A DNA stretch of 26,299 bases from Streptomyces rimosus subsp. rimosus (GTDB lineage Bacteria; Actinomycetota; Actinomycetes; Streptomycetales; Streptomycetaceae). Position 1 is the first letter of the stretch. Every line of letters begins with the position of its first letter. Made by a program: the position numbers and the translations under genes. The notes under the pieces were generated by a model. It saw only the letters and a program-made list of their open reading frames with translations. It was not told the origin of the DNA and searched no databases. This document shows, in pieces, positions 1 through 7,556 of the stretch. The DNA lies in NCBI RefSeq assembly GCF_000720725.1, contig NZ_JOCQ01000112.1:1-26299 (forward strand). The letters are read 5' to 3'.

Positions 1-2
1 GA

Positions 3-80
3 CGAGTCGACGTGATGTGGGCACTCCTGCGCGACAACAGAGTCTTCACCTTCGCCCCGCCGGTCGCGCAGGCAGCTTGA
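3..80 (+). CDS. C-terminal tail of an IS110-family-like transposase (5' end outside window)
   Basis: The frame is open from the left edge and ends at TGA 78-80. The visible 25 residues contain the string DVMWALLRDNRVFTF. This resembles the usual C-terminus of actinobacterial IS110/IS116-type transposases, (L/V)DVLWALxRDxRxF, an identification from memory of the family. The catalytic DEDD region lies outside the window, so intactness cannot be judged. A short palindrome, TTCCGG-T-CCGGAA, follows at about 98-110. IS110 elements usually lack terminal inverted repeats, so the element's end cannot be located. The alternative is the tail of an unrelated gene. Confidence 0.5.
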   Translation, partial: RVDVMWALLRDNRVFTFAPPVAQAA

Positions 81-148
81 CGCAGTCATTGAAACTCCTT
101 CCGGTCCGGAACTCGTGCTGTTCTCGCCGTCGTGTCCGTGCTCCGGTC

Positions 149-796
149 TCACCCCCGCGGCACGTCCCGGGGCGGGAGCAGGATCTCCAGTACGTCGGTG
201 TCCTCGGCCCGTACGAACATGCCGCCGCTGTTCTCGATCCGGCGGTGGAAGCTGCCGTCCGGGCGCATCAGCCAGGCCGACTCCAGATACAGCTCCGGCG
301 GGTGCGGATAGGAGGTGGCGTACGAACGCGTGCCGTACCAGCCGCCGATCCACACCCCGTCGCGCAGCCGGAGTCGGACGAAGCACGAGCCGCGCTGTCG
401 GAACATCTGGTCCCACGCCGTGGGCGTGGCCCGGTAGCGCACGGTGCTCAACCGCCGTCGCTGCCGGTACGTCACGGCCGCGGCGGCCGCGGCCGGAATC
501 ACCACGAACAGCGCCAGCCCCGCCAGCCCGGCGGCCCGGGGCCCGGCAGCCAACCGGGACCAGCCGTCCTGCCCGATCTCCCGGGCCAGCAAGACCAGTT
601 GAGGTCCGAACACAATCAGGTACAGCGCGTCGAGCACCACGGAAGTGGTGACCGCCCGCAGGACGCGCTCGCCGAGCTTCCGCTCGCCCGGGACCGGACC
701 GCGCCAGTACTCGCGCAGGAACTGGTAGGTGACCCCGGGGAGCACGAAGAGCACCAGCAGCGCCACTTGGAGCACCGTCGAGGGCGCGGTGGTCAT
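149..796 (-). CDS. DUF6338-like membrane protein (215 aa)
   Basis: The protein has three hydrophobic segments, about residues 6-27, 47-72 and 80-107. A soluble C-terminal domain follows, rich in aromatic and charged residues (WDQMFRQRG, LRDGVWIGGWYGTRSYATSYP). This order, membrane part first and then a small SH3-like beta domain, resembles the DUF6338 family of Streptomyces membrane proteins, whose function is unknown. The ATG at 796-794 overlaps the stop of the upstream gene as TGATG, so the two genes are probably translationally coupled. The reading frame stays open upstream through the neighbouring gene, but that part is just high-GC sequence. Family assignment is moderate; a membrane location is well supported. 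Confidence 0.75.
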   Translation of the reverse strand: MTTAPSTVLQVALLVLFVLPGVTYQFLREYWRGPVPGERKLGERVLRAVTTSVVLDALYLIVFGPQLVLLAREIGQDGWSRLAAGPRAAGLAGLALFVVIPAAAAAAVTYRQRRRLSTVRYRATPTAWDQMFRQRGSCFVRLRLRDGVWIGGWYGTRSYATSYPHPPELYLESAWLMRPDGSFHRRIENSGGMFVRAEDTDVLEILLPPRDVPRG

Positions 797-1230
797 CACA
801 CACCACCGGGCCCCACGTCGGGGTCCCGGGCCAGGCGTGCGGTCGCGACCGCCGCCGCCGTGAGCCCTCCCAGGACCGCGAGCGCGGCGACCGTCACCCA
901 GGGCTTCCGCTCCGCCACCCACGAACCGCCCTGCTCCTGGCCGAGGTTCAGGGCTGCCATGGCCGCGGCGGCGACCGCCCAGGCGATGGCCAGGACCGAG
1001 CGGCGTACCGTCGTCATGTCCGCGAGCAGCACGGCCGCCGCGCCCAGCGCCAAGACCGCGCACACCATCACGGCCGGGTCCCGCCCCGCGCCCAGCAGCA
1101 GGCCGCCGAAGGCGACCAGGGCGGCCGTCCGCACGCCACGGCGGCGCCCCGCGAGCGGCCGACCGCGCCGCGCCGTGCCGGACAGGACGGCGGCCATCAG
1201 CAGATCCCCCGTCACGAGATACCCGTTCAC
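796..1230 (-). CDS. small hydrophobic membrane protein of unknown function (144 aa)
   Basis: The 144 residues contain about four hydrophobic stretches: LLMAAVLSG, AALVAFGGLLLGAG, VMVCAVLALGAAAVLL, and a later pair, LAIAWAVAAAAMAALNL and WVTVAALAVLGGLTAAAVA. A four-helix integral membrane protein is therefore likely. I chose GTG at 1230-1228, preceded by purine-rich GGAAGGGACGGGG. A TTG eight codons upstream (1254) also keeps the frame open but has no better ribosome-binding site. The gene ends in TGATG, overlapping the DUF6338-like gene, so the pair is probably an operon with a joint role. No family was recognised. Confidence 0.65.
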   Translation of the reverse strand: MNGYLVTGDLLMAAVLSGTARRGRPLAGRRRGVRTAALVAFGGLLLGAGRDPAVMVCAVLALGAAAVLLADMTTVRRSVLAIAWAVAAAAMAALNLGQEQGGSWVAERKPWVTVAALAVLGGLTAAAVATARLARDPDVGPGGV

Positions 1231-1273
1231 GCTGCCCCGTCCCTTCCATGGCAAGCGGCCCCGCTGACGCTCA

Positions 1274-1290
1274 GGCTAGGCCAACTAGCC
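1274..1290. promoter_or_regulatory. inverted repeat in divergent promoter region
   Basis: GGCTAG at 1274-1279 and CTAGCC at 1285-1290 form a 6-5-6 inverted repeat between the divergently oriented genes at 1230 (minus) and 1413 (plus). It contains a TAGCCT hexamer on the minus strand that could serve as the -10 of the membrane-protein pair. It could be an operator or chance; no known consensus is matched. Confidence 0.25.
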
Positions 1291-1349
1291 CTCGCCGACG
1301 CGCTGTTCGGCGGCGGTGTCGAACAGCGGGCCGGAGTGCTCCCGGCACG

Positions 1350-1378
1350 GTGACCGGCCGCCGGGCCGCTGCTAGCCT
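1350..1378 (+). promoter_or_regulatory. candidate promoter of the lipoprotein gene
   Basis: GTGACC at 1350-1355 is a -35 candidate, four of six against TTGACA. It is followed by a 17-base spacer and TAGCCT at 1373-1378, which fits the Streptomyces -10 TAgPuPuT. The predicted start of transcription near 1385 would leave a short leader of about 28 bases before the ATG at 1413. Confidence 0.45.
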
Positions 1379-1412
1379 CGCAGCAGCGGTCCACGGGGGA
1401 CGGGGGTCCGAG

Positions 1413-1946
1413 ATGAGGTCCGCAGCAGCGAAAGCCGGTCGTCTCACCGCGGCGTTGGCCCTGACGGTGCTCGCCGGTGTCACGGCGTGCGGGCAGCCCG
1501 GCGGCGGTACGGGGCCCGGCGGTGGTACGGGTCCCGGGGGCGCGCCCAACGGTACGGCGTCGCCCGCCGGGTCACAGGGGGGCGCTCCCGCGTCCGAAGG
1601 CGCGGGCGCGGGCAGCGGCGGCCGGGGGGACGGAGGCGGCGGTCCGGCCTCGTACAGTCAGGGCGGTGACCCGGTGAAGCCGGTGCCGCAGCCCGCCACG
1701 GATACGGAAGAACCCGAGACGACCGGCGTCGGGAACACGCCCAGCCCCGGCTTCCCCACCGAAGACACCTCGTGCGCCCGGCCCTCCGGCGAAGAGACCA
1801 CATGTCCCGATACGGACAGCCCGTCACCCACGGCCGACAGCTCGCCCGGTCCCGCGACGGACGGGGCCGGGAAGCAGACCGACGAGAGTCCGCAACCGGA
1901 CACCGCCCGGCCCGGCCCCACTCAGCCCGCCTCCGGCACTCCCTGA
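1413..1946 (+). CDS. putative lipoprotein with Gly-rich and Pro/Ser/Thr-rich low-complexity body (177 aa)
   Basis: The N-terminus is a lipoprotein signal peptide: positively charged MRSAAAKAGR, a hydrophobic core, then a lipobox-like VTAC at about residues 23-26. After the cysteine, the chain is almost entirely low complexity. Tandem GGGTGP units come first, then Gly/Ala/Ser-rich and Pro/Glu/Thr-rich sequence with one CX8C-type pair. There is no recognisable catalytic domain, so it may be a surface spacer or cell-wall-anchored stalk. ATG 1413 follows purine-rich GGGGGACGGGGG. An upstream in-frame ATG (1248) would destroy the signal peptide and is rejected. The stop lies 6 bases before the next gene. 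Confidence 0.7.
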   Translation: MRSAAAKAGRLTAALALTVLAGVTACGQPGGGTGPGGGTGPGGAPNGTASPAGSQGGAPASEGAGAGSGGRGDGGGGPASYSQGGDPVKPVPQPATDTEEPETTGVGNTPSPGFPTEDTSCARPSGEETTCPDTDSPSPTADSSPGPATDGAGKQTDESPQPDTARPGPTQPASGTP

Positions 1947-1952
1947 CCCGCG

Positions 1953-2939
1953 ATGGGCGCCCCGCCCGCGGTACCGGGTGATCCGCCCGCCGTACCGGGT
2001 GATCCGGCCGCCGTCCGCGCCCGCGCCCGGCGCCGTCGGCGGATCCGCCGGGCTGCCGCACCGCCGGATGCCTCCGGTCCCGGCTCCGGCACACCACCGC
2101 AGCCCGACCAGCGGTTCGAGTCCATCAACACCGTCCTCGGCGCCGGGTCGCTCGTCGGCGGCCTGATGTTCTACGCGGGCGTCATGCACAGCAGCGCCTA
2201 CTTCGGCTACTTCCACATCCGCGCGTCCGTCCTCGGCTTCGGTTTCCCGCAGATGATCATCTGGAGTCTGCGGCTGGTGACCCTGCCGGTCCTCGTCTGC
2301 CTGGCCCTCCTGGCCCTGGGACCGCGCCTGCCGGACCTCCTCGTCGCGCTGCGCGTCCCGAGCCGCGTCACGCTCGGGGTGCGCCGCGCCGGACGGGCCA
2401 TCGCCCGGCAGTACGCGCTGTTCGTGGCGGCCGGTGTCGGCCTGATGCTGCTGTGGCAGCACATCCAGCCGTACGGCTGGGCAGCGCCCGTGCTCGTGGC
2501 CACCGGCCTCGTCCTCAGCCAGAGCGGCTCGGCGAACCCGGCCCGCGGCGCACGCGGGCTGTGGCGCAGGGGTCTCCCCGTCGTCGCGGCCGGGCTGTTC
2601 CTGGTGTGGGCCGTCGCCCTCGTCGCGGGCCAGCTCGGCAGGCAGGACGCCCGCGCGGCCGCCGCCCACCTGGTGCGCCGCCCCGCCGTCGTGGTCCTGA
2701 GCACCGAACGCCTCAGCATCAAGGGCCCCGGCCTGGTGCCCGAGACCCTTCCCGGCATGCACTACCGCTACCGCTACACGGGACTGCGCCTGATCCTGGA
2801 GCGCGACCGCCGCTACTACGTCCTGCCCGTCGGCTGGCAGCCCCGTACCGACCCCCTCTACGTCATCGAGGACGACGACTCGATCCTGATCCAGATCATG
2901 CCGGGCACCCAGCCCCGGGAGGGAGACGACGAGCCGTGA
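1953..2939 (+). CDS. multi-span membrane protein of unknown function (328 aa)
   Basis: The N-terminal ~55 residues are Pro/Arg-rich and probably cytoplasmic, with a tandem PAVPGDP repeat and an Arg cluster (RARARRRRRIRR). About five hydrophobic segments follow: near residues 60-80, 98-122, 150-168, 172-186 and 205-228. A soluble C-terminal domain of ~90 residues ends the protein (VVVLSTERLSIKG, YRYRYTGLRLILERDRRYYVLP, VIEDDDSILIQI). The closing beta-rich domain recalls the soluble tail of the DUF6338-like protein at 149-796, but no family is recognised. The start lies 6 bases after the lipoprotein stop without a clear ribosome-binding site, suggesting translational coupling. A T-tailed hairpin follows the stop. 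Confidence 0.75.
   Translation: MGAPPAVPGDPPAVPGDPAAVRARARRRRRIRRAAAPPDASGPGSGTPPQPDQRFESINTVLGAGSLVGGLMFYAGVMHSSAYFGYFHIRASVLGFGFPQMIIWSLRLVTLPVLVCLALLALGPRLPDLLVALRVPSRVTLGVRRAGRAIARQYALFVAAGVGLMLLWQHIQPYGWAAPVLVATGLVLSQSGSANPARGARGLWRRGLPVVAAGLFLVWAVALVAGQLGRQDARAAAAHLVRRPAVVVLSTERLSIKGPGLVPETLPGMHYRYRYTGLRLILERDRRYYVLPVGWQPRTDPLYVIEDDDSILIQIMPGTQPREGDDEP
1971..2006 (+). repeat. tandem 21-bp-period repeat in coding sequence
   Basis: The 15-mer GTACCGGGTGATCCG occurs at 1971-1985 and again at 1992-2006, encoding duplicated VPGDP units at the N-terminus of the membrane protein. This is a likely replication-slippage site in a disordered tail. Confidence 0.6.
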
Positions 2940-2940
2940 G

Positions 2941-2971
2941 GGGCGGCACGCCGCCGGAACGCCCGTTTTTT
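2941..2971 (+). terminator. intrinsic terminator after the membrane-protein gene
   Basis: Two bases after the stop, GGGCG (2941-2945) pairs with CGCCC (2960-2964) around an inner GGCGG/CCGCC hairpin. Six T residues follow at 2966-2971, the longest T-run near any gene end here apart from 16237-16242. It likely ends the 1413-2939 operon, making the secreted-protein gene a separate unit. Confidence 0.65.
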
Positions 2972-3016
2972 CGTTTCGCGTGCAACCATCCGGTGCCCGC
3001 GCCGGTCTGGCCTCGT

Positions 3017-4396
3017 ATGAACAGATCGACAACGGGGACACGGTCGCAGCGCGTGGTGGGCGCCACGGCGGCCGTGGTGCTGGTGGCGCTGGCCGTGACA
3101 GTAACGGTCGGCGGCAAGGCGCCGGTGGTCACCGTCGCCGGCGGAGTGTCCGCCGCGGGGCCGGCGCTGACGCTCAGCGGGATGCGGAACACGTACTACA
3201 TCCCCCGGGCCGGCTCACCGGTCCGGGACGACACGCCGGGGAAGTACGAGATCGCCCTGAAGGCCCGGGAGCCGCACCCGGTCGTCAAGAACGTGAAGGT
3301 GAGCATCGACCTGTCCGTCCTCAAGGGCAAGGCGGACCCCGTCTGGGTGGACAAGGGCAACAAGTGCGGCATGACGGGTCAGGTCATGACCTGCACGGTG
3401 GACGTCGAACCGGGAGCGGTCTTCACCCCGTTCACCCTGGTGCCGCGCCCGGGTGCCGCCCCGGGGCCGGCCGGAGCCATGACCGTCACCGTGACCAGCC
3501 CCACCACGCCCACCGTCCGGCACACCACGCAGGTCGTCATCGGCGCGCCCGTCATCACGGCCCGTCAGGCAGCGAAGAGGACCGGCGTCGAACCGGGCTC
3601 CGGGATACAGCTGGCGCCCGCGTTCGGGAACCGGGGGGACACCGGGATCGACGGGGGCCTGAGCCTGCTCGTCGAGGCTTCCGGGGCGACGCTGCGGCGC
3701 CTCCACAGCAACTGCCGGTACGACAAGGCCGTGGCGCCGACCAAGGCGCAGTGCGACTTCCCCGGACCGCTTCCGCCCGGCGCGGCGTTCAAGACGGACG
3801 CCCCGTTCACGGCGGAGACCGGCGCGACGGCGATACACGGCCGTATCTCGTACACCGTGCTTCGCGCCCACGAGACGTTCGGCCGGACCCGGCTGCCCGG
3901 CTCGGCCCCGCGCGGCACCGGAGCGCCGCTCGGCCTGCGCCCCGTCGACGGCGGCGGGAGCGACTTCGCCCCGCTGATGTACTGGCACGCCGATCAGGCC
4001 ATGAGTGACCTGGACTTCGACACGACGCTGATCAACGACCTCCAGGCGGTCGGCTTCACCATCAAGGGCAGGGTGGGCGAGACCGTCGACGCCCAGGTGC
4101 CGTATCCGAGGAACTTCGCCGACCCCGAGATGGCGGTCACCCTGCCCGAAGGCGTCAGCCTCGTCACCGTGCCGCCCGGCGAGCACACCAGCGACATGGT
4201 CTACTGCGAGCCGGGCGGGTCCGGGGGCGGCCCGGCCGAGTGCCACGGCTACCAGGTCGGCGGCACCTGGGTGCGCGTCCACATCGACAGGCGGGTCGAG
4301 GGCGCCCGGGGATCGGTGCACGCCCTCTCCGGACCGAAGGCCGACCCGGACCGGGAGAACGACACGGCGCCCATCACGGTCGAGTACACCGGCTGA
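3017..4396 (+). CDS. secreted protein with three cysteine-pair modules, unknown function (459 aa)
   Basis: A basic start (MNRSTTGTRSQR) and a hydrophobic core at residues ~13-35 indicate a signal peptide or membrane anchor. The rest is beta-rich and extracellular in character. Three spaced cysteine pairs are visible: CGMTGQVMTC, CRYDKAVAPTKAQC and CEPGGSGGGPAEC. Each lies in a segment reminiscent of DUF11/Ig-like adhesive modules, so three disulfide-stabilised domains are plausible (inference). There is no LPXTG motif or catalytic signature. ATG 3017 has no obvious ribosome-binding site; GTG 2993 is an in-frame alternative. Genes on both sides are separated by terminator-like hairpins, so it appears monocistronic. 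Confidence 0.7.
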   Translation: MNRSTTGTRSQRVVGATAAVVLVALAVTVTVGGKAPVVTVAGGVSAAGPALTLSGMRNTYYIPRAGSPVRDDTPGKYEIALKAREPHPVVKNVKVSIDLSVLKGKADPVWVDKGNKCGMTGQVMTCTVDVEPGAVFTPFTLVPRPGAAPGPAGAMTVTVTSPTTPTVRHTTQVVIGAPVITARQAAKRTGVEPGSGIQLAPAFGNRGDTGIDGGLSLLVEASGATLRRLHSNCRYDKAVAPTKAQCDFPGPLPPGAAFKTDAPFTAETGATAIHGRISYTVLRAHETFGRTRLPGSAPRGTGAPLGLRPVDGGGSDFAPLMYWHADQAMSDLDFDTTLINDLQAVGFTIKGRVGETVDAQVPYPRNFADPEMAVTLPEGVSLVTVPPGEHTSDMVYCEPGGSGGGPAECHGYQVGGTWVRVHIDRRVEGARGSVHALSGPKADPDRENDTAPITVEYTG

Positions 4397-4452
4397 GCCC
4401 GGGCGGGCGGCTCGCCGGGCAAGGGCGTTTCCCCGTGCGGCCGTTGGCCGTA

Positions 4453-4490
4453 CCGTTCGGTGCGGGACGCACCGCGCCCGCACCGAACGG
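4453..4490. terminator. perfect 14-bp stem hairpin between secreted-protein and hydrolase genes
   Basis: CCGTTCGGTGCGGG (4453-4466) is perfectly complementary to 4477-4490, with a 10-base loop. It starts 57 bases after the upstream stop and ends 29 bases before the next GTG. No T-run follows, as is common for actinomycete terminators. A role in the leader of the hydrolase mRNA is possible. Confidence 0.55.
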
Positions 4491-4519
4491 CATACCCGCC
4501 GGCGACCGCAGGAGGACTT

Positions 4520-5509
4520 GTGACCAGCGAAGTCGAGCACAGCTCTGTCGAGGTGAACGGCATCCGGCTGCACATCGCCGAACAGGGGGAAGGACCCCTG
4601 GTCGTACTGCTGCACGGCTTCCCGGAGTGCTGGTACTCCTGGCGGCACCAGTTCGCGCCGCTGGCTGCGGCCGGCTACCGCGTGGTGGCCCCCGACCAGC
4701 GCGGTTACGCGCGCAGCGAGCAGCCGGCCGACATCGCCGCGTACACGATGCTGCACCTGACCGGCGATGTGATCGGCCTGATCCACGCCCTGGGGGAGGA
4801 GCGGGCGGTCGTCGTCGGCCACGACTGGGGTGCGCCGGTGGCCTGGACGACGGCCCAGTTGCGCCCGGACGTCGTACGCGGCGTCGTCGGGCTGAGCGTG
4901 CCGCCGTCCCCGCGCTCCTCCGAGGCGCCGCTGCCCCGTCTGCGCGCGGCGCTCGGGGACGGCTTCTACCAGATCTACTTCCAGGAACCGGGTGTCGCCG
5001 ACGCCGAGCTGGCCCAGGACCTGCCCGCCGCCTTCCGCGCCATGCTGGTCAACGGCTCCGGCGACAGTCCGTTCACCGACCCGCCCCAGCCGTGGGTCAT
5101 CCCGGTGGGCGGCAAGCTGCTCGACACCATGCCGCAGCCGGAGGAACTGCCCGCCTGGCTGAGCCAGGAGGACATCGACACCTTCGTGGGCGAGTACGCC
5201 CGGCACGGTGACCGTGCCTTCACCGGCGGTCTGAACTGGTACCGCAACATCGACCGCAACTGGGAGCTGACGGCGCCGTTCCAGGGCCGCGGCATCGACG
5301 TACCCGGGCTCTACCTGGCGGGCGACCGCGACCTGGTCCGGGCGTTCCCCGCCATGACCGAGCTGCTGTCCGCCCTGGAGCGGGCGATGCCGAACGTACG
5401 CCAGGCCCCGGCCCTGCCCGGCTGTGGCCACTGGACGCAGCAGGAGCGGCCGGACGAGGTCAACGCCGCGCTGCTGGAGTTCCTGGCGGAGCTGCCCGCG
5501 GCCGGGTGA
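4520..5509 (+). CDS. alpha/beta hydrolase, epoxide-hydrolase type (329 aa)
   Basis: All landmarks of soluble epoxide hydrolases are present. HGFPE (residues 32-36) supplies the oxyanion hole. D102 in GHDWGAP is the nucleophile, Asp rather than Ser, which separates it from esterases. Cap-domain tyrosines lie in YFQEPG and NWYRN, GDRD carries the likely acid, and GCGHW the catalytic histidine. The enzyme would hydrolyse an epoxide to a vicinal diol in the cytoplasm; the substrate is unknown. GTG 4520 was chosen because GGAGG lies 4 bases upstream. An ATG 60 bases earlier is in frame but overlaps the hairpin. A haloalkane dehalogenase is less likely because of HGFPE and the paired tyrosines. Confidence 0.9.
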   Translation: MTSEVEHSSVEVNGIRLHIAEQGEGPLVVLLHGFPECWYSWRHQFAPLAAAGYRVVAPDQRGYARSEQPADIAAYTMLHLTGDVIGLIHALGEERAVVVGHDWGAPVAWTTAQLRPDVVRGVVGLSVPPSPRSSEAPLPRLRAALGDGFYQIYFQEPGVADAELAQDLPAAFRAMLVNGSGDSPFTDPPQPWVIPVGGKLLDTMPQPEELPAWLSQEDIDTFVGEYARHGDRAFTGGLNWYRNIDRNWELTAPFQGRGIDVPGLYLAGDRDLVRAFPAMTELLSALERAMPNVRQAPALPGCGHWTQQERPDEVNAALLEFLAELPAAG

Positions 5510-5519
5510 GGACGGCGGC

Positions 5520-5562
5520 GGGCCCGCCACGGGCCGGTGCTGAACCGGCCCGTGGCGGGCCC
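5520..5562. terminator. bidirectional terminator, perfect 19-bp stem
   Basis: 5520-5538 is an exact reverse complement of 5544-5562, with the 5-base loop GCTGA. It sits between the convergent hydrolase (stop 5509) and permease (stop 5583) genes, so it can serve both. Confidence 0.85.
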
Positions 5563-5582
5563 GTGACGTCGGTGTCGGACGT

Positions 5583-7082
5583 CTACGACACGCCGGCGCC
5601 GGCCTGCTCGGCCGTGTCCGGTGCCCGCTCGGCGAGCCTGCTGTGGCGCCGGCCGTACCCGAAGTACAGCGCGAGGCCCACCGCGAGCCAGACCAGGAAG
5701 CCGACCCAGGTGATCAGCTGGAGGTTGAGCATCAGGTAGAGGCAGCACAGCAGCGAGACCAGCGGGATGACCGGCACCCACGGGGTACGGAAGGCGCGGG
5801 GCAGGTCGGGGGCGGTGCGCCTGAGGATCAGCACGCTGGCCGAGACCGCGGCGAAGGCGAACAGGGTGCCGATGTTGACCATCTCGGCGAGCACGTCGAA
5901 CTTCATGAACGCCGCCAGCGCCGCCATGATCACCGCCAGCACCATCAGGTTGATCTTCGGGGTGCCGTGCCGCGGGTCGACCTTGTACAGCGCCTTCGGC
6001 AGCAGCCCGTCGCGGGCCATCGCGAAGATCACCCGGCTCTGCGACCGGAAGCAGATCAGGCTCACCGCGGCCAGGCCGACCACCGCGCCCAGACTGATGA
6101 CCGTGGCGAAGAACGGATGGCCCTTCGCGGTGAAGGCGTCGGCCAGCGGCGCCTTCACCGACAGCTGCGAATAGTGTTGCATTCCGGTGACGACCAGACA
6201 CACCGCGACATAGAGCACGGTGACGACGACCAGCGAGGCGATGATGCCGATGGGCAGGTCGCGCTGCGGGCGGCGGGTCTCCTCCGCCGAGGTCGCCACC
6301 ATGTCGAAACCGATGTAGGCGAAGAACACCATCGCGGCGGCGCTGAGAATTCCCGCGACGCCGAATGCCGTCGGGGTGATGCCGGTCAGCAGCTGCAATA
6401 GCGGGGCCTGCAGGCCGGAGACCTTCGCGGTGTGCTGGGCCTCCGGCACGAACGGGTGGTAATTGTCGGTGTCGATGAAGAACAGCCCGGCGACGATGAC
6501 CAGCAGCACAATCGCGAACTTGATGCCGACCAGCACATTGGTGACGCCCTTCGACAGCTTTCCGCCGACGACGAGCACCGCGCCCAGAACGAGCACGAGA
6601 AGCGCCGCGGGCAGATTCAGCACGGCGTCGTCGCCGCCGCTCAGCGCGGCGGGCAGCTGGAGACCGACGCCGTTGAGCATCGATTGCAGATAGCCGGACC
6701 AGCCGACCGCCACCACCGCCGTCGCCAGGGTCAGTTCCAGGCTCAGCGCCCAGCCGATGATCCAGGCCGGCAGTTCGCCGAGCGCCGTGTACGAGTAGGA
6801 GTACGCGGAGCCCGCGACCGGTACCGAGGAGGCGAATTCGGCGTAACACAGCGCCGCGCAGGCACAGACCGCGGCGGCGACGACGAAGGAGAGCGCCACG
6901 GCGGGTCCGGCCATGTTGCGGGCCACCGTACCGGTGAGCACGAAGATTCCGGTGCCGAGAATGACACCGACCCCGAGGATGGTCAGATCCAGAGCGGAAA
7001 GGTCCCGGCGAAGGCGTTGTTCGCCTTCTCCGCGAGCCTCCTTGACGGCTCGCTCCAAAGGCTTTTTGCGCAGCAGACTCAC
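5583..7082 (-). CDS. APC-superfamily amino-acid permease, YfnA/CAT-like (499 aa)
   Basis: The protein opens with SLLRKKPLE and an LRRDLSALDL segment, then the helix-1 motif GVGVILGTGIFVLTG typical of APC transporters. At least twelve hydrophobic segments follow, including the conserved FFAYIGFDMVATSAEE in the sixth-helix region and RVIFAMARDGLLP before the later helices. This pattern matches bacterial homologues of cationic amino-acid transporters, proton-coupled uptake systems of the plasma membrane; the substrate cannot be told. GTG 7082 was chosen because conserved similarity starts there; the open frame upstream is Arg/Ser-rich and unlike the family. The ribosome-binding site is weak. The gene is divergent from the ABC-F unit. 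Confidence 0.9.
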   Translation of the reverse strand: MSLLRKKPLERAVKEARGEGEQRLRRDLSALDLTILGVGVILGTGIFVLTGTVARNMAGPAVALSFVVAAAVCACAALCYAEFASSVPVAGSAYSYSYTALGELPAWIIGWALSLELTLATAVVAVGWSGYLQSMLNGVGLQLPAALSGGDDAVLNLPAALLVLVLGAVLVVGGKLSKGVTNVLVGIKFAIVLLVIVAGLFFIDTDNYHPFVPEAQHTAKVSGLQAPLLQLLTGITPTAFGVAGILSAAAMVFFAYIGFDMVATSAEETRRPQRDLPIGIIASLVVVTVLYVAVCLVVTGMQHYSQLSVKAPLADAFTAKGHPFFATVISLGAVVGLAAVSLICFRSQSRVIFAMARDGLLPKALYKVDPRHGTPKINLMVLAVIMAALAAFMKFDVLAEMVNIGTLFAFAAVSASVLILRRTAPDLPRAFRTPWVPVIPLVSLLCCLYLMLNLQLITWVGFLVWLAVGLALYFGYGRRHSRLAERAPDTAEQAGAGVS

Positions 7083-7300
7083 GGTGGGTATTCCGAACTC
7101 TCTCAAGGGGTACGGGAACGGTCGTACGCGTTCCCGGTCGGAGTCTCCGTCAGGCGTCCGCGTCCTCGCAACGTAACGCTCCGGCGTCTCAAATGCTGGG
7201 ACCGCCGCCCGGAATACCGGGACGCCGCGGGATCGGCGGACAGCATCCGGTGACCGCGCCGCCGCGCGGATATTCCCGTCCGTTCCGCGCGCCCGTCGGC

Positions 7301-7306
7301 TACAGT
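7301..7306 (+). promoter_or_regulatory. candidate -10 of the ABC-F leader transcript
   Basis: TACAGT fits the Streptomyces -10 TAgPuPuT. Transcription would start at about 7312-7313, on or next to the leader ATG at 7313, so the leader peptide may be translated from a leaderless mRNA. No convincing -35 is seen. The rest of 7083-7300, between the divergent genes, holds no supported gene. Confidence 0.45.
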
Positions 7307-7312
7307 GGGCAC

Positions 7313-7339
7313 ATGGCTTCCTGGTACTACTTCGTCTGA
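7313..7339 (+). CDS. regulatory leader peptide MASWYYFV upstream of ABC-F gene
   Basis: ATG at 7313 begins an eight-codon ORF, MASWYYFV, ending at TGA 7337-7339. Four consecutive aromatic residues (W-Y-Y-F) in a tiny ORF placed directly after a -10 hexamer are very unlikely filler in such GC-rich DNA. The ORF is followed by competing hairpins and then, 217 bases on, by an ABC-F gene. Established cases (vmlR, msrD, Listeria lmo0919) use a leader peptide on which a drug-stalled ribosome relieves termination. By analogy, this peptide is inferred to sense an antibiotic acting on the ribosome. Aromatic-amino-acid shortage sensing is a less likely alternative given the downstream gene. Confidence 0.65.
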   Translation: MASWYYFV

Positions 7340-7556
7340 GACCGGGCGTGACCGCGGACGGCTGACGCTCAGCCGTCCCGCCCGCGGACGGCGCCCGCCC
7401 GCGCAGCGACATCTGCCGGGCCGCCGCGCCGATTCCACGGTCACTTTCCCTCCGCAGCCGTGCCTGCCGCCGTGCTGCGTTCCCGGCCTCTTATCGGAAT
7501 CCGGCCCCCGTGCCCGACAGCGCACGGCGCGGCCAGGACGTACCCAGGGATTTCCC
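7340..7556 (+). promoter_or_regulatory. attenuator-like leader RNA with mutually exclusive hairpins
   Basis: GACGGCTGA (7357-7365) pairs perfectly with TCAGCCGTC (7369-7377) around a 3-base loop, and flanking CCGCGG copies (7352-7357, 7382-7387) can extend the stem. The 11-mer CCGCGGACGGC occurs twice, at 7352-7362 and 7382-7392. As a result the second GACGGC (7387-7392) can instead capture GCCGTC (7372-7377) with a 9-base loop, excluding the first hairpin. Farther down, CGCAGC and GCTGCG near 7453-7480 can pair. A clear T-tailed terminator is not visible, so either transcriptional or translational control is possible. AGGGA at 7546-7550 is the ribosome-binding site of the ABC-F gene. Confidence 0.5.

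Noticed and set aside
3215..5530. Long minus-strand open frame antisense to the secreted-protein and hydrolase genes
   Set aside because: It spans two well-supported plus-strand genes and a perfect hairpin, and its translation is Arg/Ala/Gly-rich.
5311..6849. Minus-strand open frame over the permease in another frame
   Set aside because: It covers the same DNA as the permease but lacks its membrane helices, and its composition is Arg/Gly/Ala-rich.
7305..7556. N-terminal extension of the ABC-F protein by 84 codons
   Set aside because: The extension is Pro/Arg-rich, covers the leader peptide and hairpins, and has no ribosome-binding site; GTG 7557 does.
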